Shown in pieces: positions 48,155 through 58,892 of a stretch of 64,000 nucleotides of DNA. The position numbers and the translations under genes are program-made. Source of the DNA: Enterobacter asburiae (GTDB taxonomy: Bacteria > Pseudomonadota > Gammaproteobacteria > Enterobacterales > Enterobacteriaceae); the NCBI RefSeq assembly GCF_007035645.1, contig NZ_AP019632.1, positions 4,526,001 to 4,590,000 of the forward strand. The letters run 5' to 3'. The notes beneath the pieces are model-generated. The model worked only from the letters and a program-made list of their open reading frames with translations. It was not told the origin of the DNA and did not search any database. The stretch's first letter is position 1. Each line of letters starts with the position of its first letter.

Positions 48155-49564
48155 ATGTCCGCTGAACACGTTTTGACGATGCTGAACGAACATGAAGTGA
48201 AGTTTGTTGATCTGCGCTTCACCGATACCAAAGGTAAAGAACAGCACGTCACAATCCCTGCTCATCAGGTGAACGCCGAATTCTTTGAAGAAGGCAAAAT
48301 GTTTGACGGCTCCTCCATTGGTGGCTGGAAAGGCATTAACGAATCCGACATGGTTCTGATGCCAGACGCGACCACTGCGGTCATTGATCCGTTCTTCGAA
48401 GAACCAACCCTGATCATTCGTTGCGACATCCTCGAGCCAGGCACGCTGCAGGGCTACGACCGCGACCCACGTTCTATCGCGAAACGCGCTGAAGAGTACC
48501 TGCGTTCTACCGGCATCGCAGACACCGTTCTGTTCGGGCCAGAGCCAGAATTCTTCCTGTTCGATGACATCCGCTTCGGTGCCTCTATTTCTGGCTCCCA
48601 CGTGGCTATCGACGACATCGAAGGTGCATGGAACTCCTCCACTAAATACGAAGGCGGTAACAAAGGTCACCGTCCTGGCGTGAAAGGCGGTTACTTCCCG
48701 GTTCCTCCGGTCGACTCTGCACAGGACATTCGTTCCACTATGTGTCTGGTGATGGAAGAGATGGGCCTGGTTGTTGAAGCTCACCACCACGAAGTGGCGA
48801 CTGCTGGTCAGAACGAAGTGGCAACCCGCTTCAACACCATGACCAAAAAAGCGGACGAAATTCAGATCTACAAATACGTTGTGCACAACGTTGCGCACCG
48901 TTTCGGTAAAACCGCGACCTTCATGCCAAAACCAATGTTTGGCGATAACGGTTCCGGTATGCACTGCCACATGTCTCTGTCCAAGAACGGTACCAACCTG
49001 TTCTCTGGCGACAAATATGCCGGTCTGTCCGAGCAGGCGCTGTATTACATCGGTGGTGTTATCAAACACGCTAAAGCGATCAACGCCCTGGCGAACCCAA
49101 CCACGAACTCCTACAAGCGTCTGGTCCCGGGCTACGAAGCGCCAGTGATGCTGGCCTACTCTGCACGTAACCGTTCTGCTTCTATCCGTATTCCGGTGGT
49201 GGCTTCTCCTAAAGCACGTCGTATCGAAGTTCGCTTCCCGGACCCAGCGGCTAACCCATACCTGTGCTTCGCAGCACTGCTGATGGCCGGTCTGGACGGT
49301 ATCAAGAACAAGATCCACCCGGGCGAAGCGATGGACAAAAACCTGTACGACCTGCCGCCAGAAGAAGCGAAAGAGATCCCACAGGTTGCTGGCTCTCTGG
49401 AAGAAGCCCTGCAGGCGCTGGACGCAGACCGCGAGTTCCTGACTGCAGGTGGCGTATTCACTGACGACGCTATCGATGCTTACATCGCCCTGCGTATGGA
49501 AGAGAACGACCGCGTGCGTATGACGCCACACCCGGTAGAGTTCGAGCTGTACTACAGCGTTTAA
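48155..49564 (+). CDS. glnA: Glutamine synthetase, type I
   Basis: A 469-residue dodecameric enzyme that makes glutamine from glutamate and ammonia. Metal ligands appear in [11 protein letters not shown], the ATP/ammonia region in [10 protein letters not shown] (here [11 protein letters not shown]), and the adenylylation tyrosine in NLYDLPPEE near residue 398. The protein is nearly identical to that of E. coli. It heads glnA-glnL-glnG and is controlled by NtrC and sigma-54 sites upstream. A ggagag site precedes ATG. Confidence 0.98.
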   Translation: MSAEHVLTMLNEHEVKFVDLRFTDTKGKEQHVTIPAHQVNAEFFEEGKMFDGSSIGGWKGINESDMVLMPDATTAVIDPFFEEPTLIIRCDILEPGTLQGYDRDPRSIAKRAEEYLRSTGIADTVLFGPEPEFFLFDDIRFGASISGSHVAIDDIEGAWNSSTKYEGGNKGHRPGVKGGYFPVPPVDSAQDIRSTMCLVMEEMGLVVEAHHHEVATAGQNEVATRFNTMTKKADEIQIYKYVVHNVAHRFGKTATFMPKPMFGDNGSGMHCHMSLSKNGTNLFSGDKYAGLSEQALYYIGGVIKHAKAINALANPTTNSYKRLVPGYEAPVMLAYSARNRSASIRIPVVASPKARRIEVRFPDPAANPYLCFAALLMAGLDGIKNKIHPGEAMDKNLYDLPPEEAKEIPQVAGSLEEALQALDADREFLTAGGVFTDDAIDAYIALRMEENDRVRMTPHPVEFELYYSV

Positions 49565-49646
49565 TTAAAGTTGTTTTACCCGGCGTGATAAGCGCCGGGG
49601 GTAGTTGCCGTGGAAACTTTTAGCCCATCTCCGGATGGGCTTTTTT
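49565..49646 (+). ncRNA. glnA 3' UTR, candidate GlnZ sRNA region
   Basis: The glnA 3' UTR ends in a strong terminator and is known in E. coli and Salmonella to release an sRNA, GlnZ. Two hairpins are visible here: cccggcg...cgccggg and the terminator stem. The 5' processing end and the seed could not be placed from sequence alone, so boundaries are nominal. Confidence 0.4.
49622..49646 (+). terminator. glnA terminator
   Basis: agcccat...atgggct stem followed by TTTTTT, 57 bases after the glnA stop. In E. coli some transcripts read through to glnLG. Confidence 0.88.
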
Positions 49647-49696
49647 CTCCACCAACAACCTGATCTCACGCGCTTTTTACGCCGAAAACGCTATAC

Positions 49697-49713
49697 TGCA
49701 CTAAATTAGTGCA
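49697..49713. promoter_or_regulatory. NtrC operator at glnL
   Basis: TGCACTAAATTAGTGCA is a perfect 17-base palindrome about 23 bases before the glnL start. The same site in E. coli lets NtrC repress the internal glnL promoter. Confidence 0.85.
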
Positions 49714-49735
49714 AACGACTCCAGGAGACTGCTGA

Positions 49736-50785
49736 ATGGCAACTGGCACGCTGCCCGATGCTGGGCAGATCCTCAATTCTTTGATTAACAGCATATTGCT
49801 GGTCGATGACGAGCTGGCCGTTCATTACGCCAACCCGGCGGCGCAGCAGCTGCTCGCCCAAAGCGCACGTAAACTGTTCGGCACCCCGCTTCCTGAACTC
49901 CTGAGCTATTTTTCACTGAATATTGGCCTGATGCAGGAAAGTTTGCAGGCCGGCCAGGGGTTTACCGATAACGAAGTGACGCTGGTGATCGACGGGCGCT
50001 CGCACATTCTGTCGCTAACCGCGCAACGTCTTCCCGAAGGCCTGATCCTGCTGGAAATGGCGCCGATGGATAATCAGCGTCGACTGAGCCAGGAGCAGCT
50101 TCAGCATGCGCAGCAGATTGCCGCCCGTGACCTGGTGCGCGGCCTGGCGCATGAAATCAAAAACCCGCTGGGTGGATTACGCGGCGCGGCGCAGCTTCTG
50201 ACCAAGGCGCTGCCCGATCCCGCGCTGGCGGAATATACCAACGTCATCATTGAGCAGGCGGACCGTCTGCGGAATCTGGTAGACCGTCTTCTCGGTCCGC
50301 AGCAGCCGGGAATGCACGTTACTGAAAGCATCCATAAAGTGGCAGAGCGGGTGGTGAAGCTCGTCTCAATGGAGCTGCCGGAGAACGTCACGCTGGTACG
50401 TGATTACGATCCAAGCCTGCCGGAACTGGCCCATGACCCGGACCAGATTGAGCAGGTCCTGTTGAATATTGTGCGTAATGCCCTGCAGGCGCTGGGGCCT
50501 GAAGGCGGCGAGATTATTTTACGCACCCGCACCGCCTTCCAGCTCACGTTACACGGCGTGCGCTACCGGCTGGCCGCCCGAATCGACGTTGAGGATAACG
50601 GGCCCGGCATTCCATCGCATTTGCAGGACACCCTGTTCTACCCGATGGTAAGCGGTCGCGAAGGCGGAACCGGCCTGGGCTTATCCATTGCCCGCAGTTT
50701 GATCGATCAACACTCCGGGAAAATTGAATTTACCAGTTGGCCGGGACATACCGAGTTTTCGGTTTTCCTGCCGATTAAAAAATAA
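49736..50785 (+). CDS. glnL: Nitrogen sensor kinase NtrB (GlnL)
   Basis: A 349-residue cytoplasmic histidine kinase/phosphatase acting on NtrC under PII control. A PAS domain (about residues 10-110) precedes the H-box [13 protein letters not shown] (His near 139). The N-box [17 protein letters not shown] and [12 protein letters not shown] complete the kinase domain. A ccaggaga site precedes ATG. It is followed by glnG, 11 bases away. Confidence 0.97.
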   Translation: MATGTLPDAGQILNSLINSILLVDDELAVHYANPAAQQLLAQSARKLFGTPLPELLSYFSLNIGLMQESLQAGQGFTDNEVTLVIDGRSHILSLTAQRLPEGLILLEMAPMDNQRRLSQEQLQHAQQIAARDLVRGLAHEIKNPLGGLRGAAQLLTKALPDPALAEYTNVIIEQADRLRNLVDRLLGPQQPGMHVTESIHKVAERVVKLVSMELPENVTLVRDYDPSLPELAHDPDQIEQVLLNIVRNALQALGPEGGEIILRTRTAFQLTLHGVRYRLAARIDVEDNGPGIPSHLQDTLFYPMVSGREGGTGLGLSIARSLIDQHSGKIEFTSWPGHTEFSVFLPIKK

Positions 50786-50796
50786 AGGTGACGTTT

Positions 50797-52209
50797 ATGC
50801 AACGAGGGATAGTCTGGGTAGTCGATGACGATAGCTCCATCCGTTGGGTGCTTGAACGCGCGCTCACAGGGGCAGGATTAAGCTGCACGACGTTTGAGAG
50901 CGGCAGCGAAGTGCTCGACGCACTCACCACCAAAACGCCAGATGTTCTGCTTTCGGATATTCGTATGCCGGGCATGGACGGGCTGGCGCTGTTAAAGCAG
51001 ATCAAACAACGCCACCCTATGCTTCCGGTCATCATAATGACTGCGCACTCCGATCTGGATGCCGCAGTGAGCGCCTATCAGCAAGGGGCGTTTGATTACC
51101 TGCCCAAACCCTTTGATATCGACGAAGCGGTGGCGCTGGTTGAGCGCGCGATTAGCCATTATCAGGAGCAGCAACAGCCGCGCCACGCGCCCGATTTTGG
51201 GCCAACGACAGACATCATCGGTGAAGCGCCGGCGATGCAGGACGTGTTTCGCATTATTGGCCGTTTGTCCCGCTCGTCCATTAGCGTATTGATTAACGGT
51301 GAATCGGGAACCGGTAAAGAGCTTGTGGCGCATGCATTGCATCGCCATAGTCCACGGGCAAAAGCGCCGTTCATCGCCCTGAATATGGCGGCGATCCCGA
51401 AGGATTTGATTGAGTCCGAACTGTTCGGCCATGAAAAAGGGGCATTTACCGGCGCCAATACCATTCGCCAGGGGCGGTTCGAACAGGCTGACGGCGGTAC
51501 GCTGTTCCTGGATGAAATTGGCGATATGCCGCTGGATGTCCAGACCCGCCTGCTGCGCGTGCTGGCCGACGGGCAGTTTTATCGCGTGGGCGGCTATGCG
51601 CCGGTGAAGGTGGACGTGCGCATTATCGCCGCGACCCACCAGAACCTGGAGCAACGCGTGCAGGAAGGAAAATTCCGCGAGGATTTATTCCACCGTCTGA
51701 ACGTTATTCGCGTTCATCTGCCGCCGCTGCGTGAACGCCGGGAAGATATTCCCCGCCTGGCGCGTCATTTCCTGCAGGTAGCCGCCCGCGAGCTGGGCGT
51801 GGAAGCCAAGCAGCTTCACCCGGAAACCGATGCCGCTCTGACGCGTCTGGCGTGGCCGGGCAACGTGCGTCAGCTGGAAAATACCTGCCGCTGGTTAACC
51901 GTGATGGCCGCCGGGCAGGAAGTGCTGATTCAGGATTTACCGGCCGAGCTGTTTGAAGCGACCGCGCCTGAAAGCAGTACCGGGCACGCGCTGCCGGACA
52001 GCTGGGCGACGCTGCTGGCGCAGTGGGCCGACCGCGCGCTGCGTTCCGGTCATCAAAACCTGCTGTCTGAAGCTCAGCCGGAGATGGAGCGTACGCTGTT
52101 AACTACCGCGCTTCGTCATACGCAGGGCCATAAGCAGGAAGCCGCTCGCCTGCTGGGATGGGGACGTAATACCCTGACGCGCAAGCTTAAAGAGCTGGGA
52201 ATGGAGTGA
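50797..52209 (+). CDS. glnG: Nitrogen response regulator NtrC (GlnG)
   Basis: A 470-residue sigma-54 activator. The receiver domain has the phosphoacceptor Asp54 in LLSDIRMPG. The AAA+ domain has GESGTGKE (Walker A), the sigma-54 contact GAFTGA and GGTLFLDEIGDMP (Walker B). The C-terminal Fis-type helix-turn-helix is GHKQEAARLLGWGRNTLTRKLKEL. The start at 50797 (MQRGIVWVVDDD) matches E. coli; a GTG three codons upstream is less likely. Confidence 0.97.
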   Translation: MQRGIVWVVDDDSSIRWVLERALTGAGLSCTTFESGSEVLDALTTKTPDVLLSDIRMPGMDGLALLKQIKQRHPMLPVIIMTAHSDLDAAVSAYQQGAFDYLPKPFDIDEAVALVERAISHYQEQQQPRHAPDFGPTTDIIGEAPAMQDVFRIIGRLSRSSISVLINGESGTGKELVAHALHRHSPRAKAPFIALNMAAIPKDLIESELFGHEKGAFTGANTIRQGRFEQADGGTLFLDEIGDMPLDVQTRLLRVLADGQFYRVGGYAPVKVDVRIIAATHQNLEQRVQEGKFREDLFHRLNVIRVHLPPLRERREDIPRLARHFLQVAARELGVEAKQLHPETDAALTRLAWPGNVRQLENTCRWLTVMAAGQEVLIQDLPAELFEATAPESSTGHALPDSWATLLAQWADRALRSGHQNLLSEAQPEMERTLLTTALRHTQGHKQEAARLLGWGRNTLTRKLKELGME

Positions 52210-52240
52210 TCGTACGTCGCTGTGTAAAGGTTATTCATTG

Positions 52241-52268
52241 AGCGCAAATTGCCGTTATTTTGCGCTTT
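52241..52268 (+). terminator. Possible glnG terminator
   Basis: agcgcaaa...tttgcgct forms an 8-base stem 32 bases after glnG, but only a weak T run follows. Confidence 0.4.
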
Positions 52269-52320
52269 ACTGTTCCGATGAGTTTTGTATGATCGTGCCC
52301 GGAAATTGGGGGTGAACATC

Positions 52321-52431
52321 ATGCTGGAAACAATCGTGAATATGCTCTCTAGCGGAGCCGCTGAAAGCCACACGCCACAGACAGCCGTTGCGGCTATGTT
52401 GTGTGCGGCGCTGGTGGGGCTGTTTAGCTAG
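52321..52431 (+). CDS. yshB: Small membrane protein YshB
   Basis: A 36-residue protein that begins MLETIVNMLSSGAAESHTPQ and ends CAALVGLFS, closely similar to E. coli YshB from the same place between glnG and hemN. The C-terminal half is hydrophobic and likely inserts in the inner membrane. Too short for usual gene-finding limits. A gggg-rich ribosome site (ttgggggtgaacatc) precedes ATG. Confidence 0.85.
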   Translation: MLETIVNMLSSGAAESHTPQTAVAAMLCAALVGLFS

Positions 52432-52447
52432 CGAGTTGAACGTAAAA

Positions 52448-52479
52448 GCCGGGTGGCGGCTTCGCCTTACCCGGCCTAC
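52448..52479. repeat. REP-type palindrome
   Basis: gccgggtggcggcttcgcc followed by ttacccggcctac lies between yshB and the convergent hemN, 25 bases from the hemN stop. Confidence 0.75.
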
Positions 52480-52503
52480 GTTTTGTGCATTTTGCAATGC
52501 GCC

Positions 52504-53877
52504 TTAAATCACCCGCGAGAACTGCTGTAGTCGCGCTTTCTGACGCAGATACGCGTCAAAGCACATGCAGATATTACGGATCAACAGACGCCCTTTCGGC
52601 GTGACCTCAATCGCGCTCTCCGACACATCCACCAGCCCGTCTTTCGCCAGCGGTGCAATCAGCTTCAGGTCTTCCGCAAAATAATCGCTGAAGTGCAGAT
52701 CCCACTGCGACTCAACGTCGCTGAAATCGAGACGGAAGTTGCAGATTAGCGCCTTAATCACATCGCGCCGGATGCAGTCGTCGCGCGTTAACGCGATGCC
52801 GCGCCACAGCGCGTTGCCCGTTTCATCAACCTGCTGGTAGTAAAGCTTCAGCTCTTTCTGGTTCTGCGCGTAACAGTCGCCAATCATGCTGATAGCGGAG
52901 ACGCCCATCCCCAGCAAATCGGTATCGCCCTGGGTTGTGTAGCCCTGGAAGTTGCGGTGCAGAACGCCTTCACGCTGCGCAATCGCCAGCTCGTCATCCG
53001 GACGGGCAAAGTGATCCATCCCGATAAACTGATAGCCGGTTTCGGTCAGCGAGGTAATGGTTTCCTGCAGGATATCCAGCTTCTGCTGGGCAGAAGGAAG
53101 ATCGGCATCTTTGATTTTGCGCTGAGCGGCAAAGAGCGTCGGCAGATGCGCATAGTTAAAGACGCTCAGGCGGTCCGGGTTGAGTTCGGCCACGCGCTTC
53201 AGGGTGAAGGCGAAGCTTTCCGGCGTTTGCTTTGGCAGGCCGTAAATCAGGTCAATATTGGTCGAGGTGAAACCAATCTCACGCGCGTGATTGAGTAAGG
53301 CAAAGATAAATTCTTCGTCCTGCTCGCGGTTCACCAGGCGCTGAACCTCTTTATTGAAATCCTGCACGCCCATGCTCAGACGATTGAAGCCTTCGGCGCG
53401 TAAGTGATCCAGTACATCCAGCTCAATTTCACGCGGATCGACTTCGATCGAGATTTCAGCGTCGGCGTTAAAACTGAAATTGCCGCGCAGCAGGGTCATC
53501 AGGCGGCTGATTTGCGCTTTATTCAGATAGGTTGGCGTACCGCCGCCCCAGTGCAGCTGGCTGACTTGACGGCCAGCAAACAGCGGCGCGCGATGCACAA
53601 TTTCTTGTTCGAGCGCATCAAGATATTGGTCGGCTTTGTGCTGCTGACGGGTAACGATTTTATTGCAGCCGCAGAAGTAGCAAAGCTTGTGGCAGAACGG
53701 AATATGGACGTAGAGCGACAGCGGACGCTCAGGATAGCGCGCGACAGCCTGCTGGAAATCAGCCTCGCCGAAAGCATCGGAGAACTCCAGCGCGGTGGGG
53801 TATGACGTATAACGCGGCCCGGAATAGTTATATTTCTGGATTAGGGACAAATCCCAGTCGATAGTTGGTGCTGACAT
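52504..53877 (-). CDS. hemN: Oxygen-independent coproporphyrinogen III oxidase
   Basis: A 457-residue radical-SAM enzyme of anaerobic haem synthesis. The cluster motif CHKLCYFCGCNK (CxxxCxxC) lies near residue 62; the SAM-binding GGGTPTYL and later YALARFARPDDE-like region (GMDHFARPDDELA) are characteristic. Same length as E. coli HemN. The ATG at 53877 has aaggagt upstream; 28 extra upstream codons lack family similarity. Confidence 0.97.
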   Translation of the reverse strand: MSAPTIDWDLSLIQKYNYSGPRYTSYPTALEFSDAFGEADFQQAVARYPERPLSLYVHIPFCHKLCYFCGCNKIVTRQQHKADQYLDALEQEIVHRAPLFAGRQVSQLHWGGGTPTYLNKAQISRLMTLLRGNFSFNADAEISIEVDPREIELDVLDHLRAEGFNRLSMGVQDFNKEVQRLVNREQDEEFIFALLNHAREIGFTSTNIDLIYGLPKQTPESFAFTLKRVAELNPDRLSVFNYAHLPTLFAAQRKIKDADLPSAQQKLDILQETITSLTETGYQFIGMDHFARPDDELAIAQREGVLHRNFQGYTTQGDTDLLGMGVSAISMIGDCYAQNQKELKLYYQQVDETGNALWRGIALTRDDCIRRDVIKALICNFRLDFSDVESQWDLHFSDYFAEDLKLIAPLAKDGLVDVSESAIEVTPKGRLLIRNICMCFDAYLRQKARLQQFSRVI

Positions 53878-53879
53878 GC

Positions 53880-54062
53880 TCACTCCTTCCGTTGGTGTCG
53901 CGTTCGTATACGGCGGCCCGTTCTGGCCCCATCGCGGGCCATCATTCGGGTGCGCAGCCACTTCTGTCGCCGCGACAACCGCCGTAGTTTAACGAATAAC
54001 CACACCAGATAACATATAACCGGAAGGGTTATAAGCAGGACTATCGTGCCTGCCGGGTGCAA
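53880..54062 (-). CDS. Possible small membrane protein, TTG start
   Basis: A 60-codon frame fills the 188-base gap between yihI and hemN. It begins with TTG three bases past the yihI stop and encodes one hydrophobic helix (TIVLLITLPVICYLVWLFV) followed by a very basic Arg-rich tail. No family is recognised. The hydrophobic-then-basic layout is coherent, but the start codon is weak and no clear ribosome site is seen, so it may be noncoding. Confidence 0.35.
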   Translation of the reverse strand: MHPAGTIVLLITLPVICYLVWLFVKLRRLSRRQKWLRTRMMARDGARTGRRIRTRHQRKE

Positions 54063-54065
54063 ATG

Positions 54066-54581
54066 TTAGTTTCCACCCTTCAGAAGACGCATCATATCTT
54101 CCTGCTTCTCGTCTTCTTCTTCATCTTCGTCATCGTCGTATGACAGGCCCAGCTTCTGCATCAGTTCATCAATACGATCCAGTTTGGCATCCACCCATGA
54201 CTGCTCTTCAGCGGTCAGGGTTTCACCCTCTTCAAGACGTTCCAACAGCGCGTCCAGGCGCTCATCGTTCTCCAGCAAATCCAGCTCAGCCTGCGGTGAA
54301 AGCATAGGTTTCTCGCTCTTTGGTTTGTGCTGCTTAGTGACCGGGGTGTCTGTCACGCCCAGTGGAATGGGAGTTTTACTGCCGATACGAGGGTCTTTCT
54401 GCTGTTTGCCTTTTGCAGATGCACCTGCTGCACCACCACCGTTGGCACGGCTACCCGCAGCGTGACCGCGATGTTTTTTGTCGCGTTTGCGATCGCGCGC
54501 TTCCTGGTTCAGTTCTTCGCGCGTTTTGCGGCGTGCTTTTACAGGGCGTTTCGCGCCCGCAGCGGAGGTTGGTTTTTTCAT
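54066..54581 (-). CDS. yihI: Der GTPase-activating protein YihI
   Basis: A 171-residue cytoplasmic protein that stimulates the GTPase Der and so affects 50S ribosome assembly. It has a highly basic N terminus ([29 protein letters not shown]), a glycine-rich low-complexity linker and an acidic C terminus ([15 protein letters not shown]), the usual YihI layout. It lies next to CsrC, as in E. coli. Confidence 0.95.
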   Translation of the reverse strand: MKKPTSAAGAKRPVKARRKTREELNQEARDRKRDKKHRGHAAGSRANGGGAAGASAKGKQQKDPRIGSKTPIPLGVTDTPVTKQHKPKSEKPMLSPQAELDLLENDERLDALLERLEEGETLTAEEQSWVDAKLDRIDELMQKLGLSYDDDEDEEEDEKQEDMMRLLKGGN

Positions 54582-54648
54582 GATGTTTTATCTTTAAGTC
54601 GTTTTCTTCAGTATAGAATTGCGGCGAAATCTAGCAGAAAGCAAGCAA

Positions 54649-54680
54649 AGAAAAAAGGCGACAGAGCAATCTGTCGCCTT
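54649..54680 (-). terminator. CsrC terminator
   Basis: aaggcgacag...ctgtcgcctt stem (54655-54680) with T residues following on the minus strand. Confidence 0.88.
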
Positions 54681-54893
54681 TTTTCCTGACTCACAACCCT
54701 TAGCGGGTCAGACATTCCGTGTTTGCCAACAACAAACCCTGTTTATCCCTTGGCTAATACCGTCCGTGATACGGTTCCATTTCCTTTTAAAACGCCTCCA
54801 GGCGCTGGTCATCCTGACAATCCTGCGTCTTCGCCTCCTGGCGCTCCTGACCCTAATCCTTAAGTCGATTTCCTGTTGGCTTCCTCGCCCTGA
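54649..54893 (-). ncRNA. csrC: CsrC regulatory sRNA
   Basis: About 245 bases between yihI and engB on the minus strand match E. coli CsrC in position, length and key segments (gggtcaggagcgccaggagg, and the 3' end agtcaggaaaaaaggcgacag). About 14 GGA motifs can be counted, mostly in CAGGA or AAGGA context, the sites that titrate CsrA dimers. The 3' end is the ggcgacag/ctgtcgcc terminator. The 5' end is placed by alignment with the E. coli start and may be off by a few bases. Confidence 0.88.
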
Positions 54894-55158
54894 CGCACAC
54901 TTTACCTTGTTCCGTTAAACTAACAAGCAACGAAACGGTACAAAAAGGATTTTTCAGACAATTACCCGGAAATAAGCTTATGATTTAAAACAGTTTGGCT
55001 TTTTTGACGCCTGCGAATTCTCTGAAATCTCCCATAGCATCACTGGCCGATCTCTCACACCGATTGGGGCATTCGCCTACAGCTCATAGCAATCAGAAAA
55101 GCCTTTTGGCTGCATTCGGGTATAATCCCCTTCAGATTACGATTTTGGAGACGACCAC

Positions 55159-55788
55159 GTGACTACCTGGAACTACCAACAGACGCATTTTGTCACCAGT
55201 GCGCCCGATATTCGCCACCTTCCTTCTGATACCGGTATTGAAGTGGCATTTGCTGGCCGCTCCAATGCGGGGAAATCCAGCGCCCTGAATACGCTGACCA
55301 ATCAGAAGAGCCTGGCGCGTACCTCAAAAACACCTGGCCGTACCCAGCTGATCAACCTGTTTGAAGTCGCAGAGGGCAAACGCCTGGTCGACTTACCGGG
55401 CTACGGTTACGCGCAGGTACCGGAAGAGATGAAAATCAAGTGGCAGCGTGCGCTGGGTGAATACCTGGAAAAACGCCTGTGCCTGAAAGGTCTGGTGGTG
55501 CTGATGGATATTCGCCATCCCCTGAAAGATCTGGATCAGCAGATGATCGACTGGGCTGTAGCAAGCGATATCGCCGTGCTGGTGCTGCTGACGAAAGCCG
55601 ATAAGCTGGCGAGCGGCGCGCGTAAAGCGCAGGTGAACATGGTTCGCGAAGCGGTGCTGGCGTTCAACGGTGATGTGCAGGTTGAGCCGTTCTCCTCGCT
55701 GAAAAAGCTGGGCGTGGACAAGCTGCGTCAGAAGCTCGATACCTGGTTTAGCGAGCTGGAACCCGCGACGGAAGCGGAAGAAGAGTAA
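55159..55788 (+). CDS. engB: Ribosome-biogenesis GTPase EngB (YihA)
   Basis: A 209-residue essential GTPase needed for 50S assembly. Motifs are GRSNAGKSS (G1), the TPGRT switch, DLPGYGYA (G3) and TKADK (G4). The start is GTG at 55159 with ggag 8 bases upstream, matching the start of the E. coli protein (210 residues). A terminator follows. Confidence 0.96.
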   Translation: MTTWNYQQTHFVTSAPDIRHLPSDTGIEVAFAGRSNAGKSSALNTLTNQKSLARTSKTPGRTQLINLFEVAEGKRLVDLPGYGYAQVPEEMKIKWQRALGEYLEKRLCLKGLVVLMDIRHPLKDLDQQMIDWAVASDIAVLVLLTKADKLASGARKAQVNMVREAVLAFNGDVQVEPFSSLKKLGVDKLRQKLDTWFSELEPATEAEEE

Positions 55789-55795
55789 TACCGAG

Positions 55796-55819
55796 CGCGG
55801 CGATAGCCGCGTTTTTTTT
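55796..55819 (+). terminator. engB terminator
   Basis: cgcggc-gata-gccgcg stem followed by TTTTTTTT, eight bases after the engB stop. Confidence 0.9.
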
Positions 55820-55842
55820 GCCTGAATTTTTCTTTGCCGCAA

Positions 55843-55951
55843 TAAAAAACGCCCCAGTCATTACTGACTGGGGCGGCTAAAATATTCAGCCAAATCCGAT
55901 TACGTGAAGTAAAAGGTCTGAAAGATAGAACATCTTACCTCTGTACCCTAC
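55843..55951 (-). ncRNA. spf: Spot 42 sRNA
   Basis: The minus strand reads gtagggtacagaggtaagat at its 5' end and closes with the gccccagtca...tgactggggc hairpin plus T run. This matches the 109-nucleotide E. coli Spot 42 RNA almost exactly, in the conserved place between engB and polA. Spot 42 acts with Hfq to tune carbon catabolism, and CRP-cAMP represses it. Confidence 0.96.
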
Positions 55952-56099
55952 GCCGACAACTCTACCCCTTTTTGTGCTGCAGAAAAAGCACTTTTTGTAG
56001 TTTTTTTTCATTCTTTACATAGGGAATTCTAATGATTGTCACAAAACGCGCGTTGTTATGTTGCAAACTTACATAAAAAGCGCGTTATGCGAAGAACCG

Positions 56100-58892
56100 T
56101 TAGTGAGCCTGATCCCAGTTTTCGCCACTTCCCACTTCCACCAGCAACGGCACGTCAAGCGTCATGCTGCTTTCCATCAGTTCGTGGATCTTCTTCGACA
56201 CGGCGTCGAGGTCGTCTTTGTGCACTTCAAATACCAGTTCATCGTGTACCTGCATGATCATTTTCACGCGAGGCTTCTCTTTTTCCAGCCAGGCATCAAC
56301 GGCGATCATTGCACGCTTAATAATGTCCGCCGCGGTACCCTGCATCGGGGCGTTGATCGCCGCACGCTCTGCGCCAGCGCGACGCGCCGCGTTGCTGGAT
56401 TTGATGTCCGGTAAGTAGAGACGGCGGCCATCCAGGGTTTCGACGTAACCTTTTTCCTTCGCCTGCGCGCGGGTGCGTTCCATGTATTCCAGCACGCCCG
56501 GATAACGCTCGAAGTAGAGATCCATATACTTCTGCGACTCTTTGCGCGGAATGTTGAGCTGTCGCGAAAGACCAAATGCGCTCATGCCGTAAATCAGACC
56601 GAAATTGATCGCCTTAGCACTGCGGCGCTGCTCGTTGGTCACGCTGTCCAGCGGCAAGCCGAAGACTTCCGCCGCGGTTGCCCGGTGGATATCCTTCCCT
56701 TCAGCAAACGCGGTCAGCAGGCCTTTGTCGCGGGACAGATGCGCCATAATGCGCAGCTCAATTTGCGAGTAGTCAGCAGAGACAATCAGATAATCCTCTG
56801 GTGCGATGAAAGCCTGTCGAATACGGCGGCCTTCTTCGTTACGTACCGGGATGTTCTGCAGGTTGGGATCGGTTGATGAGAGACGACCGGTCGCCGCGAC
56901 AGCCTGGTGGTACGACGTGTGCACACGACCCGTTTTCGGGTTGATCATCAGCGGGAGCTTGTCGGTGTAGGTAGACTTCAGCTTCGCGAGGCCACGGTAC
57001 TGAAGAATCACTTTTGGCAGCGGGTAATCCAGCGCCAGCTCTTCCAGCACCTCTTCAGAGGTTGACGGCGCGCCGCCAGGAGTTTTCTTTAGCGGCTTGA
57101 TGCCCTGCTTTTCAAACAGAATGGTTTGCAGCTGCTTCGGCGAAGAGAGGTTAAACGGCTCGCCTGCAAGCTCATGCGCTTTTTGCTCGAGCTCGGTCAG
57201 ACGCTGCGCCAGCTCCCCGGAGTGGTTATGCAGCACCGTTGGGTCAATCTTCACGCCGTTGCGTTCAATGCGGGACAGAACGGGTACCAGCGGCATCTCG
57301 ATATGCTGGAACACGTTCAGCGGACCTTCATGCTTCTGCAGTTTTGGCCACATCTTCAGGTGCAGCTGTAGCGTGACATCTGCGTCTTCCGCCGCGTAGC
57401 GCCCCGCTTCTTCCAGAGCAATCTGGTTAAAGGTGAGCTGATTTTTCCCTTTACCGGCAATCTCTTCAAAGGTGATCGTTTTGTGCTTGAGCCAGCGGTC
57501 AGATAAGGAATCCATATCATGGCGGCCCGCGACGCTGTCCAGAATGTAGGATTCAAGCATGGTGTCGAAGGCAATACCGCGCAGTTCAATGCCGTAGTTT
57601 TGCAAAATACCGCGGTCGTACTTGAGGTTTTGTCCAACCTTGAGCGCCTTTTCGTCTTCCAGGATCGGCTTCAGCAGCTCAAGCACGCGTTCACGGGAGA
57701 TCTGCTCCGGCGCATCCAGGTAATCGTGCGCCACAGGGACGTAGGCGGCAATACCCGGCTCTGTCGCAAATGACAGGCCAACCATATTGGCAGAGATGTT
57801 ATCGAGGCTGTCGGTTTCGGTATCAAAGGCGAAGACCGGCGCCTTTTTCAGCTTATCGATCCAGGCGATCAGCCGTGACTCTTCAAGAATGGTTTCGTAG
57901 TTGTCGAAGGAAAGCGCCACGGCTTCTTCTTCCACCTGCTCTTCTGCGTCAACGACGATCGTCTCCTTCGGCTTTGCAGCAGGTTTGGCCCCTTTCGCCT
58001 GCAGCCATTTACCGGCTTCCACGTCAGCGGTCCAGCGCTTGAATTCGTATTTCTTAAACAGGCTCAGCAGATCGTCAGCGGAAGGCTGTTGCACTTCAAG
58101 CTGCTCACAGCCCAGCTCCAGTTCGACATCGGTTTTGATTGTGGCCAGCTTATAGGAGAGATAAGCCACCTCTTTGTTCTCTTCCAGTTTTCCGGCCATG
58201 GTTTTTGCGCCACGGAAGGAGAGCCCGGCGATTTTGTCTGGCTCCGCGTAGAGCGTATCCAGACCACCCAGCCCCTGGAGCAGCGCCTGCGCGGTTTTTT
58301 CACCGACGCCAGGGACACCCGGGATGTTATCCGAGGAGTCGCCCATTAACGCGAGGAAGTCGATAATCAACTCAGGCGGCACGCCGTACTTTGCGACAAC
58401 TTCTTCAGGCCCGAGAATGGTGTTAGTCATGGTGTTAATCAGGGTAATACCTGGCGTCACCAGCTGCGCCATATCTTTATCACCGGTGCTGATCAGCACA
58501 GGACGACCCATCTTTTCTGCTTCACGCGCCAGCGTGCCGATGACGTCATCGGCTTCAACGCCTGAGACGGCCAGCAGCGGTAGCCCCATCGCTTTTACCA
58601 TGGTATGCAGCGGCTCAATCTGCGCGCGCAGATCGTCAGGCATTGGCGGACGGTGAGATTTGTAATGCTCAAACAGCTCGTCGCGGAACGTTTTACCTTT
58701 CGCATCAAAGACCACAGCCGCATGGGTCGGCTGATACTGAAGGATCAGGCTGCGCAGCATGTTCAGCACGCCGTACATTGCGCCGGTGGGTTCCCCTGCG
58801 CTATTGGTCAGAGGAGGAAACGCATGATATGCCCGATACAGGTAAGAAGAGCCATCGACGAGAATAAGAGGGTTTTCTGGGATCTGAACCAT
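56100..58892 (-). CDS. polA: DNA polymerase I
   Basis: A 930-residue enzyme (928 in E. coli) with three activities. The 5'-3' nuclease domain opens with [18 protein letters not shown], the 3'-5' exonuclease has [12 protein letters not shown], and the polymerase has motif A (DYSQIELR), motif B ([14 protein letters not shown]) and motif C (QVHDE). All proofreading and polymerase residues appear intact. The start at 58892 gives [14 protein letters not shown]; 14 codons further upstream are not family-like. Confidence 0.98.
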   Translation of the reverse strand: MVQIPENPLILVDGSSYLYRAYHAFPPLTNSAGEPTGAMYGVLNMLRSLILQYQPTHAAVVFDAKGKTFRDELFEHYKSHRPPMPDDLRAQIEPLHTMVKAMGLPLLAVSGVEADDVIGTLAREAEKMGRPVLISTGDKDMAQLVTPGITLINTMTNTILGPEEVVAKYGVPPELIIDFLALMGDSSDNIPGVPGVGEKTAQALLQGLGGLDTLYAEPDKIAGLSFRGAKTMAGKLEENKEVAYLSYKLATIKTDVELELGCEQLEVQQPSADDLLSLFKKYEFKRWTADVEAGKWLQAKGAKPAAKPKETIVVDAEEQVEEEAVALSFDNYETILEESRLIAWIDKLKKAPVFAFDTETDSLDNISANMVGLSFATEPGIAAYVPVAHDYLDAPEQISRERVLELLKPILEDEKALKVGQNLKYDRGILQNYGIELRGIAFDTMLESYILDSVAGRHDMDSLSDRWLKHKTITFEEIAGKGKNQLTFNQIALEEAGRYAAEDADVTLQLHLKMWPKLQKHEGPLNVFQHIEMPLVPVLSRIERNGVKIDPTVLHNHSGELAQRLTELEQKAHELAGEPFNLSSPKQLQTILFEKQGIKPLKKTPGGAPSTSEEVLEELALDYPLPKVILQYRGLAKLKSTYTDKLPLMINPKTGRVHTSYHQAVAATGRLSSTDPNLQNIPVRNEEGRRIRQAFIAPEDYLIVSADYSQIELRIMAHLSRDKGLLTAFAEGKDIHRATAAEVFGLPLDSVTNEQRRSAKAINFGLIYGMSAFGLSRQLNIPRKESQKYMDLYFERYPGVLEYMERTRAQAKEKGYVETLDGRRLYLPDIKSSNAARRAGAERAAINAPMQGTAADIIKRAMIAVDAWLEKEKPRVKMIMQVHDELVFEVHKDDLDAVSKKIHELMESSMTLDVPLLVEVGSGENWDQAH

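Noticed and set aside
48149..49531. A 460-residue open frame antisense to glnA
   Set aside because: It mirrors strong codon bias in glnA, has no ribosome site and no recognisable domain.
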